Shown: positions 17,531-26,706, numbered from the stretch's first letter. The stretch is 64,000 nucleotides of DNA from Sphingobium sp. B2D3C (GCF_025961835.1 NZ_JAOQOK010000001.1:2790001-2854000); one strand, 5' to 3'. Made by a program: numbers and translations. Notes: generated by a model from the letters alone, not told the origin.

Positions 17531-18789
17531 TCGGCGTGTCCGTCGACAGTGTTGGGGTCCAGCAGCGAGGCCATGGGCGTGGTACGCGGGACGATCTGGA
17601 AGTCCTGCTGATCCGGCGCTGGCACAGGCGGCGTCGAGGCCTGCCGCCAGAGGCCGAAAGCGAGCGTCAGGCCCGCGCACAGGGCGATGAAGAAGAACAG
17701 GCCGCCCACGGGCGCCGCGCTCATCAGCAGTGCCGCACCCAGCGGACCGGCGGCAGCGCCGGCCGAGTAGAGCAGCACTAGCCGCCCGCTCGCCGCGACG
17801 CGCTCGGCCGCCAGCAACCGGTCGTTGCAGTGCGCGACGCAGAGCGGATACAGCGCAAAGCTCAGCCCACCGAATAAGGCGCCGAGCACCAGCAGGTCCA
17901 GCCCGCGCGATGCCAGCGTGGCGAGCATCAGGCTGACGACCAGCGTGGCGGTGAAGCAGCCGACGATGACGCGCCGCCGGTCCAGCCGGTCGGACAGGCG
18001 GCCCAGCGGCCATTGCAGGGCCACGCCTCCGAGGATGACAATCATCATGAACGTGGCCGTGGCGCTCAGGTCCAGCCCCAGCCGCCGTACATGGACTGCC
18101 GCCATGCCGTAAAAGGCGCCAAGCATCAGGCCCGTCGCCACCGCGCCGACCGTGCCGAGCGGCGAGGCGGCGTACAGGCCCCGAATGGTGAAGGCTTCCG
18201 CATCGACCGGCGCCGGCGCGCTGCTGCGGGTGAGACAGAGCGGAATGATCGCCAGCGAGATGAGAATGGACGCGAGCAGAAACGGCGCGGCCGGCAGCGT
18301 GCCACTGGCACCGAGCAGCAGCTGGCCTACTGCCTGCCCGAGATAGAGCGCGACCATATAGGCAGCGAGGATGCTGCCGCGCGTCTCCATCTCCGCCCGA
18401 TCGTTGAGCCAGCTTTCGAGGCAGATGAAGACCCCGGCGACGCACAGGCCATCGATCAGGCGCAGGCCTGCCCAGAACGGCGCGGACTGGATCAGGGCAT
18501 AAGAGAGCGTGCTCGCCGAGAGCAGCGAGACGAACACCGCAAAGGCGCGGATATGCCCCACCCGCCGGACGATCTCGCCGGCCCGAAGCGCGCCGACCAC
18601 CAGCCCGGCGAAATAGGCCGTGGCGACCACGCCGATCACGATCGTTCCCGCCCCGGCCCGCTCCAGTCGCAGGCTGATCAGCGTCGACAAAAAGCCACTG
18701 CCCGCCATCAGCATGAAGATGGCGAGCAGGAGGCTGCGGACGGGCTGGATCGCGGCGAGCATCAGGGGTGGAGCAGCGCGCGGGTTCAA
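17527..18789 (-). CDS. MFS transporter, YcaD-like
   Basis: 420 residues with 12 predicted membrane segments. The N-terminus starts at TTG (18789), which overlaps the ask stop as TTGA; its product begins NPRAAPPLMLAAIQPVRSLLLAIFMLMAG. FICLESWLNDRAEMETRGSI in the helix 4-5 region is typical of the YcaD/UMF1-like group of putative sugar or drug transporters. Tight coupling with ask and the ProP-like gene suggests it moves ectoine, 5-hydroxyectoine or a precursor, possibly as an exporter. This function is inferred from context only. Confidence 0.8.
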   Translation of the reverse strand: MNPRAAPPLMLAAIQPVRSLLLAIFMLMAGSGFLSTLISLRLERAGAGTIVIGVVATAYFAGLVVGALRAGEIVRRVGHIRAFAVFVSLLSASTLSYALIQSAPFWAGLRLIDGLCVAGVFICLESWLNDRAEMETRGSILAAYMVALYLGQAVGQLLLGASGTLPAAPFLLASILISLAIIPLCLTRSSAPAPVDAEAFTIRGLYAASPLGTVGAVATGLMLGAFYGMAAVHVRRLGLDLSATATFMMIVILGGVALQWPLGRLSDRLDRRRVIVGCFTATLVVSLMLATLASRGLDLLVLGALFGGLSFALYPLCVAHCNDRLLAAERVAASGRLVLLYSAGAAAGPLGAALLMSAAPVGGLFFFIALCAGLTLAFGLWRQASTPPVPAPDQQDFQIVPRTTPMASLLDPNTVDGHAE

Positions 18790-20222
18790 GCCGCGCGCCG
18801 GTCCTCCGTCATGGCCGCGTCATCCTCCACCAAGGCGCGGTGGAGAGCGCCGACGGCGGTCTCATAATCCTCGACAGCGACGATGAACTGCACGTCGACA
18901 TTGCGGATCTGGTGCTGCATCGCGATGATCGGCACGCCTTCATCCGCGAGCGCGCGCAAGGCATCGGCCAGCAGCCCCGCCCGCGAGATGTCGCTGCCAA
19001 TCACCGAGACGATCGCCACCGGCTGGGCGGAGATCGCGGCATCGGGGTAGCGTCCCTGCAGATCCGCGATCACGCGCTTCACCGTCGGGGCGTCCGTCGA
19101 GAGATAATGGGTGATGGTGTTGGCATTAGAGGCCTTGCTGACGATCCACGCGCCATGGCGAGTCAACGCCTCGAGGATCGCGGCGTCATAGCCCTTCACC
19201 CCGACCATATCCTGCTCGAAGAACTGCAGGGCCTGCGCCTGGCGCACGCCGGTCACGATTTCAACGCGCGGCGTATCGGAGACATATTTGCCGCAGATGA
19301 GCGTGCCGCCATCCTCCCGGTCGAAGGCATTGCGCACGCGCAGCGGGATCTCCGTCTGACGCAAGCCCCGCCCGGCGCCGGGGTGAATGGCCTCCATGCC
19401 CAGATTGGCGAGCTGATCGGCCACGTCATAATTGGTGCGGCCGATCTTGCGGGCCTTGTCCGTCCCGACGAGGCGCGGGTCGGCGCTCGAAAGGTGGAAT
19501 TCCTTATGGATGACCGCTTCGCGTGCGCCGGTCAGCACCGCGATGCGCGAGAAGGTCATTTCCGAATAGCCACGGGCATAGAGCCGCACCATGCCCTCGC
19601 TGCATCCGGCATAGCCGGTCACGATCGGCAGCGTGTTGCTGAGATCGATGGACGCGAAGGCCTGCAGGATGCGCTCATCCAGTTCGCGCATGTCCTGCTG
19701 GTCCCACAAGGTGAGATCAACGAACGCGGCGTTGACGCCCCGGTCGCGCAGCAGCAGCGCCGTCGAATGCGCGCTGTGCGCCTCGCCGAGGCCAGCGAGC
19801 AGCTCGCGCACCGTCACCAGCTGCTCCTTGAGGCAGAAGCGCCCGTGACTGCGCAGCCGCGCCAGATCATCGAGGCAGGCAGCGACGGTGGCAATCCGCA
19901 TCTCGACAAAGGCATCCGCTTCGGCGAGGCTTTCTTCGCGCACGAACATCCCGGCGTTGCGCGTCTTCATCGCATCGCACACCGCGTTCATGGCGTGGCG
20001 CCAGCCGTCGGCATCGTCATCCGCGACGAAGCGGGCATAGACCCCCGGCTCGCCGCTCTTCTTGTGTTCCAGCAGCAGGTCGGTCATGCCGGCATAGGCC
20101 GAGACGACGAAGATGCGGTTGTAGAGATCGGCGCCCTTGCGGCCGGCGATCAGCACATTGTCGAACAAAGTCGTCGTCGCGGCCATGGATGTGCCGCCGA
20201 TCTTTTCCACACTATGGCTCAT
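18786..20222 (-). CDS. ask: Aspartate kinase, ectoine-specific (Ask_Ect)
   Basis: 478 residues. The N-terminus HSVEKIGGTSM is the diverged kinase motif of ectoine-cluster aspartokinases (usually KFGGTS). FVVSAYAGMTDLLL, VTGYAGCSEGMVRLYARGYSEMTFS and HKEFHLSSADPRLV are catalytic-domain signatures, and two ACT-like segments lie after residue 330. It phosphorylates L-aspartate, feeding aspartate semialdehyde to EctB. The isoenzyme in ectoine clusters is regarded as less feedback-inhibited. Its ATG overlaps the ectD stop by four bases (ATGA). Confidence 0.93.
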   Translation of the reverse strand: MSHSVEKIGGTSMAATTTLFDNVLIAGRKGADLYNRIFVVSAYAGMTDLLLEHKKSGEPGVYARFVADDDADGWRHAMNAVCDAMKTRNAGMFVREESLAEADAFVEMRIATVAACLDDLARLRSHGRFCLKEQLVTVRELLAGLGEAHSAHSTALLLRDRGVNAAFVDLTLWDQQDMRELDERILQAFASIDLSNTLPIVTGYAGCSEGMVRLYARGYSEMTFSRIAVLTGAREAVIHKEFHLSSADPRLVGTDKARKIGRTNYDVADQLANLGMEAIHPGAGRGLRQTEIPLRVRNAFDREDGGTLICGKYVSDTPRVEIVTGVRQAQALQFFEQDMVGVKGYDAAILEALTRHGAWIVSKASNANTITHYLSTDAPTVKRVIADLQGRYPDAAISAQPVAIVSVIGSDISRAGLLADALRALADEGVPIIAMQHQIRNVDVQFIVAVEDYETAVGALHRALVEDDAAMTEDRRAA

Positions 20223-21139
20223 GCCAGCGCCTCCTCCATCAACGGTCCCTTCACAGGCGTGATCGCCTGCGGCTCGCCCCGCGCGGCGATGAAGGCCGGG
20301 CGCGGCGTCTCGACGCCGAAGGGCGCGACCAGCCGGTTGCAGACGGCATTGTAGACCAGAAAGGCATTGGCGCGCGGGAAGGGCGTGATGTTGCCATTCG
20401 ACCCATGCATGATGTTGCAGTCGAAGATCACCACGGATCCGGGCTTGCCGGTCGGCGCCACGATGCCGAACGTGTCGGCCAGCTCGGCGAGATTGTCCTC
20501 GTCCGGCACACCATATTCCTGCTTCTTGAGTGACTGGCGATAATGGTCCTGCGGCGTTTCGCCGACGCAGGTGAGGAACTGGCGATGCGATCCGGGGATC
20601 AGCATCAGCGGGCCGTTATGCGGCGTGTTTTCGGCCAGCAGCACGGACATGGACAACGCCCGCATGCGCGGCATCCCGTCCTCCACATGCCAGGTCTCGA
20701 AATCGCTGTGCCAGTAGAATTCCTTGCCGCGAAAGCCAGGCTTATAATTGAGCCGGGACTGGTGGATGTACACCTCGTCGCCCAGCAGGAAGCGGGCGAC
20801 CTCGGCCAGGCGCGCATCGGCGGCCAGCCGCCCGAGCACCGGACTTTGCGCGTGGATGCGGAAGATGGAGCGGATCTCGCGGCTGCCCGGCTCGCTGATC
20901 ACCGTTTCGTCTTCCAGCGCATCGGGATCGGCCAGCAGCTTGCCGGCGTGGCGCTGGAGGAACGCGACTTCCTCGCCGGAAAACAGGTCTTCCAGTACCA
21001 GATAGCCGTCGCGGTCGAAGCGCTCGGCCTGTGCGCGGCTGATGGGTGCGTCCTCGCTCCAGTCGCTGTGAACGACGGGGTCGCGGCGCGGCGAAAAGGC
21101 CGCCACGCTATCGTGGCGGGATGGGTAGAGGTCTTGCAT
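20219..21139 (-). CDS. ectD: Ectoine hydroxylase
   Basis: 306 residues. EctD is a non-heme Fe(II), 2-oxoglutarate-dependent dioxygenase that makes 5-hydroxyectoine. The signature FYWHSDFETWHVEDGMP contains iron ligands His144 and Asp146, and DCNIMHGSNGN provides His245. Arg in FIPGSHRQFL-like context and NYKPGFRGKEF bind the co-substrate. Length and ligand numbering equal those I recall for the Sphingopyxis alaskensis enzyme. It sits between ectC and ask with an ATGA overlap to ask, so hydroxylation is an integral part of this operon. Confidence 0.97.
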   Translation of the reverse strand: MQDLYPSRHDSVAAFSPRRDPVVHSDWSEDAPISRAQAERFDRDGYLVLEDLFSGEEVAFLQRHAGKLLADPDALEDETVISEPGSREIRSIFRIHAQSPVLGRLAADARLAEVARFLLGDEVYIHQSRLNYKPGFRGKEFYWHSDFETWHVEDGMPRMRALSMSVLLAENTPHNGPLMLIPGSHRQFLTCVGETPQDHYRQSLKKQEYGVPDEDNLAELADTFGIVAPTGKPGSVVIFDCNIMHGSNGNITPFPRANAFLVYNAVCNRLVAPFGVETPRPAFIAARGEPQAITPVKGPLMEEALA

Positions 21140-21171
21140 GCTTCTCCCCCTTCTAATGGTTGAAAGATGGT

Positions 21172-21585
21172 TCAGTCGGCGAGCGCGGGCTCGCGCGGGG
21201 CACTGGTGTCGGCGGGATAGGCACCATGTTCGTCATGGACTTCCTTGCCGGTCACCGGCGGATTGAAGGTGCAGGCGCACAATATGTCCGTCTCCGGGCG
21301 CACGATGTGCCGGTCATGGTCGTTGAGGGCGTACATGACGCCGGGCGAGAGCTTGTGCGTCACGCCGGTGCCCAGATCCTCGATGGTGCCGGTGCCCTTG
21401 AGGACCAGCACCGCCTCCAGATGGTTCTGGTAATGCATGTGCAGTTCCTCACCGGCGTGCATGGTGGTGACGTGGAAGGAAAAGCCCATATCGTCATCCT
21501 TCAGGAGGAGGCGTGCGCTCTCCCAGCCCTTGGACTTCACGTTGCGGTCCGTCTTGCGGATGTCCTGCAGCTTGCGAACGATCAT
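21172..21585 (-). CDS. ectC: L-ectoine synthase
   Basis: 137 residues, normal for this cupin-fold enzyme. [20 protein letters not shown] is the conserved N-terminus. [20 protein letters not shown] is the cupin core with metal-binding residues, and [20 protein letters not shown] follows. It cyclises N-gamma-acetyl-2,4-diaminobutyrate to ectoine by water elimination. It lies 15 nt after ectB and 32 nt before ectD. An AGGAG-type site (GGAGATACGCATT) precedes the ATG. Confidence 0.97.
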   Translation of the reverse strand: MIVRKLQDIRKTDRNVKSKGWESARLLLKDDDMGFSFHVTTMHAGEELHMHYQNHLEAVLVLKGTGTIEDLGTGVTHKLSPGVMYALNDHDRHIVRPETDILCACTFNPPVTGKEVHDEHGAYPADTSAPREPALAD

Positions 21586-21600
21586 AATGCGTATCTCCTC

Positions 21601-22911
21601 TTACTCTGCGGCGACGCCATAAGGGACGCTCAGCGCGGACCGGATGCTCTCCTCGAGAATGTCGAGGCCGGCCGACAGCACGTCGTCCTCGATCACGAGA
21701 GGCGCGAGCACCTTCACGATCTCGTCATGCGCGCCGCTGGTTTCGATGATGAGCCCCTGCGCAAAGCAGGCGGCGGTGATGGTTTCGGCGACCTCGCCCG
21801 AGCCGACATCGATGCCGCGCATCATGCCGCGACCGCGGGTGGAAAGGCCATGTTCGGCGGCCATCGCCTCCAGCCGCCGCTCCAGCAGTGCGCCGCGCCG
21901 GGCAATGTCCTGCTGGAATGTGTCGTCGCTCCAGAAATGGCGAAGCGCGGCCGTGGCGGTCACGAAGGCATGGTTGTTGCCCCGGAAGGTGCCATTATGC
22001 TCGCCCGGCGACCATTGATCGAGCGCGGGGCTGAACAGAGTGAGCGCAAAGGGCAGGCCCATGCCGGAAAGCGACTTCGCCATCGTCACGATGTCCGGTG
22101 TGAAGCCCATGCCCTCGAAGCTGAAGAAGTTGCCGGTGCGGCCGCAGCCCGCCTGAATATCGTCGATAATCAGCAGCGCGCCGTGGCGCTTGGCGATCGC
22201 GGCGATCTTGCGCAGCCATTCCGCCGACGCGACATTGAGCCCGCCCTCGCCCTGCACCGTCTCCACCAGAATGGCGGCCGGCGCATCGAGGCCGCTCGAC
22301 GGATCGGACAGGCGCCGTTCCAGCAGCTCGGCCGTGTCGACGTCCGGCCCATGATAGCCATCATATGGCTCATGCGCGACATGGCTCAGTGGCACGCCGG
22401 CGCCACCGCGCTTGGCGGCATTGCCGGTGCAGGCCAGCGCGCCCAGCGTCATGCCATGGAAGCCGTTGGTGAACGCGATCACCATCTCGCGACCGGTGAT
22501 CTTGCGGGCGAGCTTGATCGCCGCCTCGACCGCATTGGTGCCGGTCGGCCCGGTGAACATGGCCCGATAATCCAGTCCGCGCGGGCGCAGAATGACCTCT
22601 TCCAGCGCAGCGAGAAAATCCGCCTTCGCATCGGTGTGCAGGTCGAGGCCGTGGGTGATGCCGTCGCTGGCGACATAATCGACCAGCGCGCTTTTGAGCA
22701 CCGGATGATTATGGCCGTAGTTGAGCGTCGAGCAGCCCGAGAGGAAGTCGAGATAGCGGCCGCCCTGATTGTCGTGCATCCAGACGCCCTGCGCGCGGTT
22801 GAACTGGCGCGGCATGGAGCGTGCATAGCTGCGCACGCCGGATTCCCGCCGCTCGTAAATGGCGGTGTCGGGTTTGCGAGCCGTGGGGTGGGGCAAGATG
22901 TTGGCGGTCAT
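21601..22911 (-). CDS. ectB: Diaminobutyrate-2-oxoglutarate transaminase
   Basis: 436 residues from the ATG at 22911, a class III PLP aminotransferase. FLSGCSTLNYGHNHPVLK, FTGPTGTNAVEAAIKLAR, IIDDIQAGCGRTGNFFSFE (PLP-contact Asp) and IVTMAKSLSGMGLP (PLP Lys) are all present. It converts aspartate semialdehyde and glutamate to 2,4-diaminobutyrate, the first committed step of ectoine synthesis. Its ATG overlaps the ectA stop (ATGA), which indicates translational coupling. A much longer open frame extends upstream but reads through ectA out of frame. Confidence 0.96.
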   Translation of the reverse strand: MTANILPHPTARKPDTAIYERRESGVRSYARSMPRQFNRAQGVWMHDNQGGRYLDFLSGCSTLNYGHNHPVLKSALVDYVASDGITHGLDLHTDAKADFLAALEEVILRPRGLDYRAMFTGPTGTNAVEAAIKLARKITGREMVIAFTNGFHGMTLGALACTGNAAKRGGAGVPLSHVAHEPYDGYHGPDVDTAELLERRLSDPSSGLDAPAAILVETVQGEGGLNVASAEWLRKIAAIAKRHGALLIIDDIQAGCGRTGNFFSFEGMGFTPDIVTMAKSLSGMGLPFALTLFSPALDQWSPGEHNGTFRGNNHAFVTATAALRHFWSDDTFQQDIARRGALLERRLEAMAAEHGLSTRGRGMMRGIDVGSGEVAETITAACFAQGLIIETSGAHDEIVKVLAPLVIEDDVLSAGLDILEESIRSALSVPYGVAAE

Positions 22912-23423
22912 GCTGTCAGCGTTCCTTCTTCTGTTGCGGCTGCCAGATGAGGCAGCGGGCCGAGGCGCGCCTGCCACTCGGTGGCGTGCGCTCCGGCAAA
23001 ATGCGGCTCGCGCCCAAAGCGCGCGGTCTTCTCGATGGGGACGTTCCACCGCCGCGCCAGTCCTTCGAACAGCGCCCAGGATGCACGGTTGTCCCGCGTG
23101 ATCGTGGTCGTGATGTGGGTCACGCCATGCTGCTGCGGGCGCGCCAGCAAGGACTCCATCATCCGCCCTGCGAGGCCATGGCCCCGCATGGAGGCGGCGA
23201 TGGCCACCTGCCAGACGAACAACGTCTCGGGCGATTGTGGCACGCGATAGCCAGACACCCAGCCCACCAGCGCGCCATCGCATTCCGCCACAGCACAGCT
23301 ATCGGCGAAATCGGTGCATTGCAGGAGGTTGCAATAGGCGGAGTTCGCATCCAGCGGTGGTGATGCGGCAATCAGGGCACTGACGGCAGGCCCGTCCGTG
23401 GCGGCGGGCTTTCGAAGCGAGAT
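22908..23423 (-). CDS. ectA: Diaminobutyrate acetyltransferase (unusual start)
   Basis: GNAT-family acetyltransferase making N-gamma-acetyl-diaminobutyrate. Conserved EctA sequence begins at ISLRKPAATDGPAVS and includes SPPLDANSAYCNLLQCTDF, GWVSGYRVP, LFVWQVAIAASMRGHGLAGR and TTITRDNRASWALFEGLA. The only GTG (23291) would delete about 44 conserved residues. No in-frame ATG, GTG or TTG exists between the upstream stop (TAA, 23507-23505) and the conserved core. The coordinate given uses an ATC (23423) preceded by GAGGGG at 6-nt spacing, giving 171 residues. Another ATC at 23501 follows GGGAG. The true start is uncertain; the gene identity is not. Confidence 0.88.
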   Translation of the reverse strand: MSLRKPAATDGPAVSALIAASPPLDANSAYCNLLQCTDFADSCAVAECDGALVGWVSGYRVPQSPETLFVWQVAIAASMRGHGLAGRMMESLLARPQQHGVTHITTTITRDNRASWALFEGLARRWNVPIEKTARFGREPHFAGAHATEWQARLGPLPHLAAATEEGTLTA

Positions 23424-23533
23424 AGATCGCCCCTCGCGATCTAAAAAGTGCGCAGAAGCCCTTGGCGGCTCAAGAGCCGCTGTAGCTTGTCGATCAAAGA
23501 TTGTTTATCTCCCGAATTATATTTTCTGAGACG

Positions 23534-23571
23534 CGACGCTGTGCAGAGCGTCGTTCCGGGCCATATATGGC
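23534..23571. promoter_or_regulatory. Candidate EctR operators in ectA-ectR intergenic region
   Basis: Two symmetric elements lie between the divergent ectA and MarR genes: CGACGCT (23534-23540) with AGCGTCG (23547-23553) across a 6-nt spacer, and the perfect palindrome GCCATATATGGC (23560-23571). MarR proteins bind palindromes of about this size, and EctR1 of methylotrophs represses ect genes from such a position. A2T2-rich sequence around 23515-23530 and 23605-23635 may hold the two promoters. Confidence 0.45.
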
Positions 23572-23693
23572 ACTTTTCTCGCTCACTTCAAGCGGAAGAG
23601 GCAAATTTTAGTTCATCTGATAAAGCATATACCCGCCCGCTCCCGTCGTTCCAGCGAATTGGCGTGGGGCGCGCCTTGCGCTATCGACACGGC

Positions 23694-24188
23694 ATGAGCC
23701 TCGATATTGCTTCATCCACTTTACGCGCCTTGCGACGGATTCTCCGCGCCACGGACATCGGCAGCCGCCAACTCGCCACGGCGACCGGCCTCACCCCCTC
23801 GCAACTGCTGGTGCTGCGGGAAATCGCCGCCGCCCCCTCCGCCACGCCAAGCGCGATTGCCCAATCGCTGCAGTTCAGCCAGGCCACCATCACGGCGATC
23901 GTAGACCGCCTTGTCGCCTTGGGCTTTGTCCAGCGGGAGCGCAGCGAACGCGACAAGCGGCAGTTCCATCTGAATGTTCTGGCGGCGGGAGAAACCGCTC
24001 TCGCAGAAGCGCCCGACCCCCTTCAGGCGACCTTTACCGAGCGCTTCTCAGCTCTGCCCGTCTGGGAACAGGCGATGGTCCTCGCCGCGACCGAGCGTCT
24101 CGCCATGTTGATGGACGCCGAACATATCGACGCAGCGCCCTTGCTCGACAGCGGCCCCATCGACCGGGCGCGGCCGCATTCATCCTGA
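23694..24188 (+). CDS. ectR: MarR-family regulator of ectoine genes (EctR-like)
   Basis: 164 residues from the ATG at 23694; upstream in-frame codons have no family similarity. A winged HTH is visible: LTPSQLLVLREIAAAPSATP, IAQSLQFSQATITAIVDRLV, LGFVQRERSERDKRQFHLNV. Helices at both ends would form the dimer. EctR1 regulators of ectoine operons belong to this family and are divergent from ectA, as here. Osmotic control through promoter occlusion is the likely mode. The symbol rests on family plus position. Confidence 0.85.
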   Translation: MSLDIASSTLRALRRILRATDIGSRQLATATGLTPSQLLVLREIAAAPSATPSAIAQSLQFSQATITAIVDRLVALGFVQRERSERDKRQFHLNVLAAGETALAEAPDPLQATFTERFSALPVWEQAMVLAATERLAMLMDAEHIDAAPLLDSGPIDRARPHSS

Positions 24189-24204
24189 GCGCTGATCCCG
24201 GCGC

Positions 24205-26706
24205 TTACAGAGCCTGCCGGACTTCCGCCATGGCGCGGGCGATGGCCGCCTTCAGCTCACCCTGCGAGAAAGGCTTGCCCAGCTTGAGGACGTTAAGGCC
24301 GCTATCCGTCGGCACCTCGCCATAGCCCGTGGCGAGGATGATCGGCAGGCGGATGTCCTCGGCCATCAGCTGCATAGCAAGCTGCACGCCGGTCATGTTC
24401 GGCATGGCCTGATCGGTGACAAGCAGGTCGATGCCCGGATTGTCCCGCAAGATCTTGAGAGCATCGGCCGCGCAATCGGCTTCCCACACCTGATGGCCGA
24501 GATCTTCCAGGAACGCCGCCGTGTTCATCAGGATGAGCGGATCATCGTCCACGGCGAGAATTTTGAGCGGGCGAACCGTGCCGTCCGCAGACAGCGCGGG
24601 CTCCGCCTCCCGTGCCGGCCGGTTGGCGTCGTCGCTGGAGACGGGGAACCAGAGCGCCGCCGTCGTCCCGATGCCGGGTGCGCTCGTCAGGGTAAAGGTG
24701 CCTCCGAGCTGGCGCACAAGGCCATGGATCATCGACAGGCCAAGGCCCGTCCCCTTGCCAACGCCCTTGGTGGTGAAGAATGGCTCGGTCGCCCGCGCCA
24801 GCGTCTCGGCATCCATCCCCGTGCCCTGGTCTATGACCAGAATGCGCACATAGCTGCCCGGCGCCAGTTCGGCCGATTCGCCCGGCGCAATCCGCTTGGT
24901 ATCCGTCTCGATCCGGATCGTGCCGCCATCGGGTGAGGCATCGCGCGCGTTCACCAGCAGGTTGAGCAGCGCCATCTCGATCTGGTTGGGGTCGGCGACG
25001 ATGAAGGGGCCGTCCGCAACGCCGTGAAATTCGAGCGGCCAGAGCGGCCCCAGCGTCCGCTGCGCCAGTTCCTTGAGCCCGTCGAGCAGCGAGGAGACGT
25101 TGACCGGTTCGGGCGAGAGGTCCTGCCGCCGCGCAAAGGCCAGCATGCGCTGGGTCAGGGCTGCGCCGCGCTCGGCGCCCTGCTGGGCATTGTCGAGGAG
25201 CCGCTTCGACATGGGGTCATCGGGGATCCGCTTGCCGAGCAGCGAGAGGCTGCTCATGATGGCCATCAGCAAGTTGTTGAAATCATGCGCGACGCCGCCG
25301 GTCAGCTGGCCGATGGCTTCCATCTTCTGGCTCTGCCGCAGCGCATCTCGCGCCGCTTCGAGCTCCGCATTGCGGGCCTTGGTTTCGCTCAGGTCACGGC
25401 CGACCGCGACGAAGTTCACGCCATCGGGCTCCGGCGCGACGGTCCACTCGATATGCTTCCAGCCGCCATCGCGCGTCGCAATGCGGTTCTCGAACCGCGT
25501 GGGCTCCCCGGTTTGGGCCATGCGCTCAATGGCTTCCAGCGTGGGCGGCATGTCTTCGGGATGCATGAATGTCGCGTAACCGCGAGTGAGCAGCTCGGCT
25601 TCCGTCCAGCCCAGAACCTGCGTCCAGGCGGGGCTCACGGCTGACATCATGCCGGTGAAATCGGCGCGCGCGAGCATGTCCTGCGACAAGGTCCACAGGC
25701 GGTCCCGCTCCGAGCGCGCGCGCTCCACAGCGACCTTCACGCGTTCGCCCACCTCCTGAACGAGCGTTTCTTCCTCCGCCGTCCAGACCCGCGGCGTGGC
25801 ATTCTGGACCGCGAGCAGGCCCACCCACTGCTTCTCCTCGAACAGCACCACGTCCACGAAGGCGCCGACCTCGCGGGCGCCAAGGCCGGCCTTTGCCTCG
25901 GCGCTCAGGCGCGCGTCGGCCTGCACATCGCGCACCACCACGGGCGTGCCGACGCGATAGGCGTTCAGCAGGTCCGGGCCGAAGGCTTCGAGCGAATGTT
26001 CGCCAACAATCGACCCGACACCGCGATGATGATCGCGCTCGACGGTCATGCGGCCGTCGGTGATTTCCGCGTAGAACACCCGGCTGGCCGAGAGATACGC
26101 GCCAAGGCGTTCCGCCGTCAGGGCAATGACGTCGGCCGGCGTGGTCAAAGGGCGCAACGCGTCGGACAGCGACATCAAGAACGCTGTCTTGCGCTCGGCG
26201 GCGACGCGTTCGGTCGTTTCGGCGAGAATGCAGATGACGCCCGCCGGTTGGCCCTCCTCATCGAGCACCGGCGAATAATCGAGGTCCATCCACACCTGCT
26301 CGGGCCGGCCGTGGCGGTGCAGCGTTAATTCCTGGTCGCGATAATGGAGCGTCTTGCCGGCCAGCCCGACCTTCATGACATTGTCGTTGAAGTCGGCGAC
26401 CTCGCCCCATCCTTCCCGAACATTGGAACCCAGAAGCTCGGGGTGGCGCCCGCCCGCGAAGCCGGAATAGGCGTCGTTATACAGCATGACGCCTTCCTCG
26501 CCCCACAACATCACGATCGGCACCTGCGAGCGAAGCAGCAGCGAAACGGCGCATTTGAGGCAGGGCGCCCAGTCTTCGATCGGACCGAGTGGCGTGGCGC
26601 TCCAGTCCCTGTCCCTGATCAACGCAGCGCACTCGCCCCCGCCAGCCAGGAAGGCCAGATCGGCAGAGGCCAGATGTTGAGCGCGCGCAGGCATATTCTG
26701 GAGCAT
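24205..26706 (-). CDS. Hybrid sensor histidine kinase with PAS, GAF and receiver domains
   Basis: 833 residues, no membrane segment. PAS about 50-165 (MLYNDAYSGFAGGRHPELLG), GAF about 180-330, second PAS about 340-445 (VLGWTEAELLTRGYATFMHP). The histidine box QLTGGVAHDFNNLL puts the phospho-accepting His at 474. An HATPase with GTGLGLSMIHGLVRQLGG and a receiver (ILAVDDDPLILMNT, LLVTDQAMPN) end the protein. The cytoplasmic PAS/GAF input suggests light, redox or small-molecule sensing. A Cys-containing LOV signature is not seen. The output partner is unknown. The gene converges with ectR, 16 nt apart. Confidence 0.92.
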   Translation of the reverse strand: MLQNMPARAQHLASADLAFLAGGGECAALIRDRDWSATPLGPIEDWAPCLKCAVSLLLRSQVPIVMLWGEEGVMLYNDAYSGFAGGRHPELLGSNVREGWGEVADFNDNVMKVGLAGKTLHYRDQELTLHRHGRPEQVWMDLDYSPVLDEEGQPAGVICILAETTERVAAERKTAFLMSLSDALRPLTTPADVIALTAERLGAYLSASRVFYAEITDGRMTVERDHHRGVGSIVGEHSLEAFGPDLLNAYRVGTPVVVRDVQADARLSAEAKAGLGAREVGAFVDVVLFEEKQWVGLLAVQNATPRVWTAEEETLVQEVGERVKVAVERARSERDRLWTLSQDMLARADFTGMMSAVSPAWTQVLGWTEAELLTRGYATFMHPEDMPPTLEAIERMAQTGEPTRFENRIATRDGGWKHIEWTVAPEPDGVNFVAVGRDLSETKARNAELEAARDALRQSQKMEAIGQLTGGVAHDFNNLLMAIMSSLSLLGKRIPDDPMSKRLLDNAQQGAERGAALTQRMLAFARRQDLSPEPVNVSSLLDGLKELAQRTLGPLWPLEFHGVADGPFIVADPNQIEMALLNLLVNARDASPDGGTIRIETDTKRIAPGESAELAPGSYVRILVIDQGTGMDAETLARATEPFFTTKGVGKGTGLGLSMIHGLVRQLGGTFTLTSAPGIGTTAALWFPVSSDDANRPAREAEPALSADGTVRPLKILAVDDDPLILMNTAAFLEDLGHQVWEADCAADALKILRDNPGIDLLVTDQAMPNMTGVQLAMQLMAEDIRLPIILATGYGEVPTDSGLNVLKLGKPFSQGELKAAIARAMAEVRQAL

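Noticed and set aside
21601..23283. ectB beginning at 23283 as a 560-residue protein
   Set aside because: The first 124 codons run out of frame through ectA and have no similarity; the ATG at 22911 begins the conserved EctB N-terminus and overlaps the ectA stop.
23500..23600. EcfG-type general-stress promoter before ectA
   Set aside because: A GGAAC occurs on the minus strand, but no CGTT-like -10 element stands at the required 16-18 nt.
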